DNA of 64,000 bases from assembly GCA_046290575.1 (NCBI GenBank), contig JBKAGX010000002.1:372001-436000 (forward strand), written 5' to 3'. Shown piece by piece: positions 58,831 to 64,000 of this stretch. This DNA comes from JANQQJ01 sp046290575. Lineage in GTDB: Bacteria > Pseudomonadota > Alphaproteobacteria > SMXS01. A model generated the notes under the pieces. The model was given only the letters and a program-made list of their open reading frames with translations. It ran no database searches and was not told the DNA's origin. Numbering within the stretch: the first letter of the stretch is position 1; each line of letters begins with the position of its first letter. The translations under genes and the position numbers were made by a program.

Positions 58831-59529
58831 ATGCCTACCAACGACTATTCCGAAACCGCCAGCCAATATGGCGAGGCGGAATTCGTCGGCGTCATCTATC
58901 TGGCGTTCCGCGATGTGCCGATGCTGATCGAGCGCTACGCGACCGGCACGCGTGCGTTGGACTACGGCTGCGGCGCGGGCCGGGCTACCCGGCTTTTGAA
59001 GCGCAACGGGTTGGATGTGGTCGGTGTCGATATTTCACCGTCCATGCTGGAGGTGGCACGCGCCGAAGACCCGGACGGCGCATACCACCTGATCGAAAAC
59101 GGAGAGATACCGTTTGAAGACGATAGCTTCGATCTTGCTTTTTCGTCTTTCGTTTTCTTTGAAATTCCCACCATTGAGGAAATGACCAAGGCGGCTGCCG
59201 GCATCAGGCGTGCGCTGAAGCCCGGCGGGCACTTCATCCTGCTGATCGGGTCGGAACATCTTTACGACCATGAATGGACGACGGTGAAGGTCGATTATCC
59301 GGAAAACAAACAGAAACAATCCGGCTCACCGGTCCGGGTTTTCCTAGCCGATGTGAAACTGGAACTGACCGACTACTACTGGACCGATGCAGACTACCGA
59401 AAGGTCCTGACCGACGCCGGGTTTTCGACCATCGACCTGCACCAGCCGCTCGGTCGCCCCGATGACGGCATCGAGTGGATTTCAGAGGACAAGGTCCCGC
59501 CGTTCAGCATTTATGTGGCGGGGAAGTAG
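58831..59529 (+). CDS. Class I SAM-dependent methyltransferase
   Basis: A 232-residue methyltransferase from the ATG at 58831 (MPTNDYSETASQYG). ALDYGCGAGRATRLL is motif I for SAM binding (about 45-58), VVGVDISPSMLEVA the acidic loop after strand 2, and GGHFILLIG the later motif. The upstream in-frame ATG at 58819 falls inside the palindrome and is less likely. It methylates an O, N or C acceptor that is not identifiable. A strong hairpin at 59545 follows. Confidence 0.88.
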   Translation: MPTNDYSETASQYGEAEFVGVIYLAFRDVPMLIERYATGTRALDYGCGAGRATRLLKRNGLDVVGVDISPSMLEVARAEDPDGAYHLIENGEIPFEDDSFDLAFSSFVFFEIPTIEEMTKAAAGIRRALKPGGHFILLIGSEHLYDHEWTTVKVDYPENKQKQSGSPVRVFLADVKLELTDYYWTDADYRKVLTDAGFSTIDLHQPLGRPDDGIEWISEDKVPPFSIYVAGK

Positions 59530-59544
59530 GGCCTTTTCCGAAGC

Positions 59545-59601
59545 AACAAAAAAGCCGTTCGCCCTGAGCTTGTCGAAGGGTTGTTCGAACGGCTTTTTGT
59601 T
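59545..59601. terminator. Bidirectional terminator formed by a family B repeat
   Basis: aacaaaaaagccgttcg and cgaacggctttttgtt form an almost perfect 16-17-bp stem (one extra A) flanked by A and T tracts, between the convergent methyltransferase and Rieske genes. The stem ends are the left and middle parts of the family B palindrome, so the repeat has become, or supplies, a terminator. Confidence 0.75.
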
Positions 59602-59636
59602 CCATTCGTACTTCGACAGGCTCAGCACGAACGGAA
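59553..59636. repeat. Family B palindromic repeat
   Basis: gccgttcgccctgagcttgt then cgaaggg on the left; cttcgacaggctcagcacga then acgg on the right. Related to 14281-14396 and 26361-26437. Confidence 0.8.
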
Positions 59637-59642
59637 CTTTTG

Positions 59643-61028
59643 CTACTTCTCCCCGCTCAGATACCGGTCCAGTTCGGTGTGAAAATGCCGCAGTCGCTGT
59701 TCCTGCTCTGAGAATCGCATGCCCTTGAAGCCGCGGGAGTGCAGGCCGGTCTGAACGATGGGGACGAGTTGCGAATCCTGCTCCAGCACGAAACCAAGGC
59801 CGGGTTCGCCACGCTTGATGTGGTTGCGCTCTGGCCGGGTGCGGCCTGAACAGTCGGTGCCGTCTTCCACGCCCATATAGACCGGTGGTTTAACGTCCTC
59901 TTCCGGATGCAGCATCACCTGCACGTCATAGACAAACCCCTCCGGGTCGCGCGGATCGGGCCGGAACCGCTGCAACAGAAAGCCTTCCGGGTGAATGTTG
60001 AGTGTGACATTCGGGAAGATGAAATAGGCCCAGTCGTCGGTGGCCTGGTTCTCCACCAGCCCGTCGAACCATTTGCCGTCCTTGGCATAGGCTTTCACCT
60101 TGAAGTCCTGGATCGCCTTGCGCACTTCGGCGGCGGTGCCTTCGAAGCCGTCTGGGTCCATGCCCGCGTCTTCCAGCATCATTTTCAGTCCGTCATTGAC
60201 CGACTGCTGGTCTTCTTCGCGCGGGCTGACGGTGCCGAACTCCATCAGCATGCGGCTCATGCCGTTCTCGAACAGGTCCCATTGCTGGTAGTAGTCGTCA
60301 TAAAAGCCCAGGATTTCGGGGTGAACCGAATGCACGTGATAGCTTTCAAGGAACGCATCGAGAGCCGTCTTCCAGTTCGCCGGCCACCAGGTCTGGGTGT
60401 CTTTAACGATCACCATGTCTTCGAAATGGAACGGTGCGAGCTGGTCGGGCAGGGGGCCCAGGAAATCCATCAGGCTCTGGGCCGGTTCGTCGGCCATATT
60501 GATGAACACGAATCCGCCCCACAGCGCGCAGTGCACCGGCGCAAGGCCCGGCTCGTCGCAGACCACTTCATCGCGGAACGTCTCACGGTCCTGAATTTTT
60601 CTCAGGCTGCCGTCGATATTCCACGACCACGAATGGAACATGCAGGTGAAGTTCTCCGCATGGCCGAATTCGCTCATCACCAGACGGTTGCCGCGGTGGT
60701 GACAGACATTGTAATAGGCTTTGATGTCTTCTGGCCCGTCGCCGTCGCGGACGATCACAATGCTCTGTGTGCCGACGTCGAAGGTGAAGTAGTCGCCTTT
60801 TGTGGCCACGTCCGAGGCGCGGCCCGCAATCAGCCAGGTGCGGGTCCAAAGCCGGTCCCATTCGGCCTGGGCAAACGCGGGGTCATAGTATCGGGCGGGG
60901 TCAATAAAGCTGGTGCCGTTGTCAACATAGGGGAATTTGCGTTCCGGTGCGCCGCCGTCCGCATCGGGGTTGATGTGCCAGCCTTGTTCGTGGTCGTAGC
61001 GCCGTTCGTCGAAATTCTCGAACTTCAT
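59643..61028 (-). CDS. Rieske non-heme iron oxygenase, alpha subunit
   Basis: A 461-residue alpha subunit from the ATG at 61028 (MKFENFDERRYDHEQ); upstream in-frame codons belong to a repeat region. VCHHRGNRLVMSEF...FTCMFHSWSW is the Rieske site (CxH-x17-CxxH, with HSW), and AFLESYHVHSVHPE near 210 the mononuclear iron site. It resembles the oxygenase at 16054 along its length, including the QQSVNDGLKMMLEDAG region and the tail, marking them as paralogues 42 kb apart. No beta subunit, ferredoxin or reductase is adjacent. Confidence 0.92.
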   Translation of the reverse strand: MKFENFDERRYDHEQGWHINPDADGGAPERKFPYVDNGTSFIDPARYYDPAFAQAEWDRLWTRTWLIAGRASDVATKGDYFTFDVGTQSIVIVRDGDGPEDIKAYYNVCHHRGNRLVMSEFGHAENFTCMFHSWSWNIDGSLRKIQDRETFRDEVVCDEPGLAPVHCALWGGFVFINMADEPAQSLMDFLGPLPDQLAPFHFEDMVIVKDTQTWWPANWKTALDAFLESYHVHSVHPEILGFYDDYYQQWDLFENGMSRMLMEFGTVSPREEDQQSVNDGLKMMLEDAGMDPDGFEGTAAEVRKAIQDFKVKAYAKDGKWFDGLVENQATDDWAYFIFPNVTLNIHPEGFLLQRFRPDPRDPEGFVYDVQVMLHPEEDVKPPVYMGVEDGTDCSGRTRPERNHIKRGEPGLGFVLEQDSQLVPIVQTGLHSRGFKGMRFSEQEQRLRHFHTELDRYLSGEK

Positions 61029-61091
61029 TGGTACAGCCTCTCCCCTTGCTGTCATTTCCGCGAATAGGCTTATAGCAACTTTCGATTTGGC

Positions 61092-61174
61092 CGTCATTGC
61101 GAGCGTAGCGAAGCAATCCAGAATGGGCGCCGGTTTCAACGTTGGTCCGGGTTCCCGCTTGCGCGGGAATGACG
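61092..61174. repeat. Family C-type composite palindromic repeat
   Basis: Left part cgtcattgcgagcgtagcga then agcaatccag; right part ccgggttcccgcttgcgcgg then gaatgac. The right half is the family C arm, while the left half belongs to a different but common 'gcgagcgtagcgaagcaat' type, so this copy is a chimera. Confidence 0.7.
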
Positions 61175-61180
61175 ACAAAA

Positions 61181-61579
61181 TTACTCCGGCAAAGGCGCCA
61201 ACCCACCCGCATTGTTTTCCCAGTTCCGGCCGTCAAACGGCTCGATGGTGATGTGGTCAAATCCGCTCTGGTCGAGACAACGCAGATTGACCGAATAGCC
61301 GTCCGGGTGCGAGCGGGGGACATAGAATGCCTTCACCCCGCAATGCTTGCAGAACAGGTGTTTTGCGGTGCCCGTGCCGAAGGAATAGAGGGTCAGCGCC
61401 TCTTCACCCTGCACCAGCCGGAAATCCTCTTTCGGGACGATCAGGTGCAAAAAGCCGACTTTGGCGCACATCGAGCAATTGCACTCCAGCACGGTGATCT
61501 CGGCGGGTGCGCGCACCTCGATCCGCACCGCCCCGCAATGGCAGCCGCCTCTGTGCCAGATAGTGGATTGAACGCTCAT
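61181..61579 (-). CDS. GFA (glutathione-dependent formaldehyde-activating-like) zinc protein
   Basis: A 132-residue protein of the GFA/CENP-V family: GGCHCGAVRIEV, ECNCSMCAKVGFLH and LFCKHCGVKAFYVPRSHPDG hold the seven or so zinc-binding Cys in the typical CxC, CxxC order. SVNLRCLD follows. Members bind S-hydroxymethylglutathione or act on small thiol adducts; most are uncharacterised. It is seven bases downstream of a GNAT gene on the same strand. Formaldehyde released by oxidative demethylation would be a sensible substrate (inference). Confidence 0.9.
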   Translation of the reverse strand: MSVQSTIWHRGGCHCGAVRIEVRAPAEITVLECNCSMCAKVGFLHLIVPKEDFRLVQGEEALTLYSFGTGTAKHLFCKHCGVKAFYVPRSHPDGYSVNLRCLDQSGFDHITIEPFDGRNWENNAGGLAPLPE

Positions 61580-61586
61580 TGGCGCA

Positions 61587-62051
61587 CTATAGCGCCATCT
61601 CCAGCATCACCATATCGGTGACGGCGATGCCGTTCTCTTCCATCGGTTCATAGGGATGGCGGGTGAAGAAGCCGCGGTCGATGCCAATGATGCGGAACCC
61701 GGCTTTCTGATAGAGCGCGAGCTGATCGAAGCTGGAATTGCCGGTGCCGATGCGCAGGGTTTTCGCGCCCTTGGCACGGGCTGTCTGGATCGCAAAGGCG
61801 AGCAGTTTCTTGCCGAAACCCTGGCCCTGGTAGCCCTCAGCGACAGCGATGTTCTTGATTTCCCAGGCCGTGCCGCCCAGCGGATAGAGCACGATCACGC
61901 CAATGATTTTCCTATCCCAATTCAGGACATAGGTCTCACCCTTGGCAAGATAGCGCTCGACAAGTTCGCGTGACGGATCGGCGTCAAGCAGCAAAGGCCA
62001 TGGCGGTTCTTCGCCATCGCGCAAAAGCAATATTTCCGATTGGTCTGTCAT
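61587..62051 (-). CDS. GNAT family N-acetyltransferase
   Basis: A 154-residue acetyltransferase: WPLLLDADPSRELVERYLAKG, then VIVLYPLGGTAWEIKNIAVAEGYQGQGFGKKLLAFAI, which contains the acetyl-CoA pyrophosphate loop (QGQGFGKKL), and LALYQKAGFRIIGIDRGFF. This matches short YvbK-like members. Acceptor unknown. It probably shares a transcript with the GFA gene. The upstream gap holds a family C repeat. Confidence 0.88.
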   Translation of the reverse strand: MTDQSEILLLRDGEEPPWPLLLDADPSRELVERYLAKGETYVLNWDRKIIGVIVLYPLGGTAWEIKNIAVAEGYQGQGFGKKLLAFAIQTARAKGAKTLRIGTGNSSFDQLALYQKAGFRIIGIDRGFFTRHPYEPMEENGIAVTDMVMLEMAL

Positions 62052-62062
62052 CTGAAGAGATT

Positions 62063-62145
62063 GTCACCCCCGCGAAAGCGGGGGTCCAGACAATCGATTG
62101 AGCAGTTCAAACGTCGGTCTGGATTCCCGCTTTCGCGGGAATGAC
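62063..62145. repeat. Family C palindromic repeat (best copy)
   Basis: gtcacccccgcgaaagcggg then ggtccag on the left; ctggattcccgctttcgcgg then gaatgac on the right, with a 30-base spacer. It lies between divergent genes and could overlap promoters. Confidence 0.8.
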
Positions 62146-62184
62146 GGCTTCGGCTTAGGAGCCAGTGATGTATAAACTGACCCT

Positions 62185-63644
62185 ATGACAGCCGATCTCA
62201 CCAAACTCGCGGCGGACTTCCGCAAAATCCTGCCCGCCGAAGCGATCATCACCGATGCGGTGCGGCGCAAGGTCTATGAATCCGATGCGCTGACCATGGC
62301 GAGTGAGATGCCGGCTATCGTTGTGCTGCCGGACTCGGTCGCGCAGGTTGCGGCCATCCTGAAGCTTTGTGCGGCGGCTGAGGTGCCGGTGGTGCCACGC
62401 GGCGCAGGCACGGGCCTCTCGGGCGGCGCGGTTGCGGTGCCGGGCGGCGTGCTGCTCGGCATGGCCAAGTTCAACCAGATTACCGAGATCGACTATGACA
62501 ATCGCTGCGTCGTGGCGCAGCCCGGCGTGACCAATCTGGCGATCACCCAGGCTGTGGAAGACCGGGGGTTCTATTACGCGCCGGATCCGTCGAGCCAGAT
62601 CGGTGCAGCATCGGCGGCAATGTGGCTCAGAATTCCGGCGGCGTGCATTGCCTGAAATATGGGCTCACCACCAATAATCTGCTGGGGGTCGAGATCGTCA
62701 CCATGGACGGCGAGGTGATGCGGCTTGGTGGAAAGCATCTGGATGCGGGCGGCTATGACCTGCTGGGCATTCTGACCGGCTCGGAAGGGCTGCTGGGCGT
62801 GATCACCGAGGTCACGGTGCGGATTTTGCGCAGCCCGGAAACGGCCCGTGCGCTGCTCTTGAGCTTCGATGATCTGGAACCGGCGGGGAACTGCGTGGCG
62901 GGTATTATCGGCGCGGGGATTATTCCGGCCGGCCTGGAGCTGATGGACGATATGACCACACAGGCCGTGGAAGCCTATTGCAAGCCCGGCTATCCGGTCG
63001 ATGCCGAGGCCATCCTGATCTGCGAGCTGGACGGCCCGGCGGCTGAGGTGGATCACCTGATCGAGCAAGTCAGCACCATTGCCCGCGACTCCGGCGCGAT
63101 CGGCATTCGCGCCTCCCAGTCCGAAGAGGAGCGCCTGCGCTTCTGGCAGGGGCGCAAGGCTGCATTCCCGGCGCTGGCCCGGCTGAAACCTGATTATTAC
63201 GTGCTTGATGGCACCATCCCACGCAAGGAACTGGCCAATGTGCTGGGCCAGATCAGCGCGATGGCGCGGCAATATGGCCTGACGGTCGCCAATGTGTTCC
63301 ATGCCGGCGACGGCAATTTGCATCCGCTGATCATGTATGACGCCAATGTCGAGGGCGAGATGGACAAGGCTGAGGCCATGGGCAAGGACATCCTCAAGCT
63401 CTGTGTCGCTGTCGGCGGCGTGCTGACCGGCGAACATGGGGTCGGCACGGAAAAGCGCGCGTTGATGGACGAGATGTTCTCTGAAGACGATTTGAACCAG
63501 CAGTTGCGGTTGAAATGTGCGTTTGATCCCGGCCAGCACCTTAACCCGGGCAAGGTCTTCCCCCGGCTGCACCGCTGCGCCGAACTGGGCGCCATGCATG
63601 TCCACAAGGGCGAAATGCCGTTCCCCGATTTGGAGCGTTTCTAG
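62185..63644 (+). pseudogene. GlcD-like FAD-linked oxidase (D-2-hydroxyacid/glycolate oxidase family), single-base frameshift
   Basis: The first frame (from the ATG at 62185) has the N-terminus and FAD-binding loop of the FAD_binding_4 family (VPVVPRGAGTGLSGGAVAVP) but derails after DPSSQI. A second frame takes over at SGGVHCLKYGLTTNN and continues through the C-terminal domain (VANVFHAGDGNLHPL and GEHGVGTEKRAL, the substrate/metal site) to 63644. Restoring one base near 62600-62605 (Q-I-A-C-S-I-G-G-N-V expected) gives one protein of about 486 residues. It oxidises glycolate, D-lactate or a related 2-hydroxyacid. Real lesion or sequence error cannot be told from one genome. Confidence 0.9.
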
Positions 63645-63715
63645 GGGAAACGAGGGCTTCAATCCTTTGCCGCCAAATGACACACTAAGCGCCTGGATTC
63701 AGCAGGGGAGAACTC

Positions 63716-64000
63716 ATGACCATCGAAGAACTGCTTGAGATCGAAGAGATCAAGAAGCTGCGCAGCCTCTATTCGCACTATTATGACGGCGCGGAGGTCG
63801 ACAAGCTTGCCAACCTGTTCACGCAGGACGCGATCTGCGAGTTTGGTGAGAATTATGGTGGCAACTGGGTCGGCAAGGAGCGGATTCACGAAAATTATAC
63901 CAAATGGATCGCCAGCGAAGGCATTCCGCATGAGGTGATGCACGCCGTCACCAACCCGAACATCACGCTCATCGACGAAACACACGCGCATGGCCGTTGG
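63716..64000 (+). CDS. SnoaL-like/NTF2-fold protein, partial (cut by window end)
   Basis: From the ATG at 63716 (aggggag just upstream) 95 codons are open to the end of the window. EEIKKLRSLYSHYYDGAEVD then LANLFTQDAICEFGENYGG and GKERIHENYTKW match the SnoaL-like (NTF2 fold) family, with HEVMHAVTNPNITLID being the next strand. It is the second such protein here after 32438. The last residues are outside the window. Role unknown; such folds serve as isomerases, dehydratases, epoxide hydrolases or oxygenase small subunits. Confidence 0.82.
   Translation, partial: MTIEELLEIEEIKKLRSLYSHYYDGAEVDKLANLFTQDAICEFGENYGGNWVGKERIHENYTKWIASEGIPHEVMHAVTNPNITLIDETHAHGRW

Noticed and set aside
1..64000. 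tRNA, rRNA or riboswitch genes
   Set aside because: I looked at intergenic regions for cloverleaf or rRNA-like sequence and found only palindromes and short spacers; none could be supported.

Overview
The window looks like chromosome from a GC-rich alphaproteobacterium with a large catabolic repertoire. This rests on high GC, alphaproteobacterial-style intergenic palindromes, and many CoA-ester and oxygenase genes; no marker gene fixes the genus. I count about 60 genes at high density with no gene-free stretch over 300 bases. There is no rRNA, tRNA, CRISPR array, prophage or classical transposase, and no recognisable transcription regulator.

Layout. 1-8.2 kb: partial ferredoxin reductase, two short-chain dehydrogenases (SDRs), a TPP-dependent 2-oxoacid (or acetoin) dehydrogenase operon E1alpha-E1beta-E2 whose E2 has three E3-binding domains, an MmgE/PrpD protein and a nucleotidyltransferase. 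8.2-14.4 kb: small enzymes, a surface-glycan block (frameshifted nucleotide-sugar dehydrogenase, glycosyltransferase, sulfotransferase-like protein), then a DUF559 nuclease gene bounded by inverted palindromes and followed by a diverged copy of the 3' end of the gene upstream. 14.4-19.1 kb: acyl-CoA synthetase plus Rieske oxygenase, divergent from two paralogous SDRs. 19.2-24.1 kb: an exported-protein island with a Cys-rich lipoprotein, three small Cys-rich secreted paralogues and a fourth remnant, an HExxH peptidase-like TPR protein and a secretory lipase. 24.1-27.9 kb: an atypical SDR, an SCP2-type thiolase and an HMG-CoA-synthase-like/DUF35 fusion that has lost its catalytic Cys. 28-34.2 kb: glycosyltransferase, a 1020-residue secreted protein, SnoaL-like protein, sulfotransferase and ABM-like protein. 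34.3-38 kb: operon of Rieske oxygenase, frameshifted P450, sulfotransferase and VOC protein. 38-45.3 kb: bactofilin-like membrane protein, AhpD-like and VOC proteins, TonB-C protein, CoA-transferase, gamma-carbonic anhydrase, lipoprotein acetolactate decarboxylase and hydrolase. 45.3-59.5 kb: two tandem epoxide hydrolases, SDRs, two acyl-CoA dehydrogenases, an MFS pump, Rieske ferredoxin, nitroreductase, Rieske oxygenase, MDR reductase, P450 and methyltransferase. 59.6-64 kb: fourth Rieske oxygenase, GFA and GNAT proteins, a frameshifted GlcD-like oxidase and a partial SnoaL-like gene.

How the genes may work together (inference): four Rieske alpha subunits and two P450s could hydroxylate alicyclic, terpenoid or steroid-like substrates, fed by the ferredoxin at 51.2 kb and the reductase at the left edge. 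SDRs would oxidise the alcohols. The CoA ligase, CoA-transferase, acyl-CoA dehydrogenases and thiolase would degrade CoA esters, and epoxide hydrolases, GFA, VOC and AhpD-like proteins would handle reactive products. No substrate can be assigned from sequence alone.

Three families of intergenic palindromes recur across the window. Three otherwise intact genes (nucleotide-sugar dehydrogenase, P450, GlcD-like oxidase) each carry one small deletion frameshift, either real decay or sequence error.
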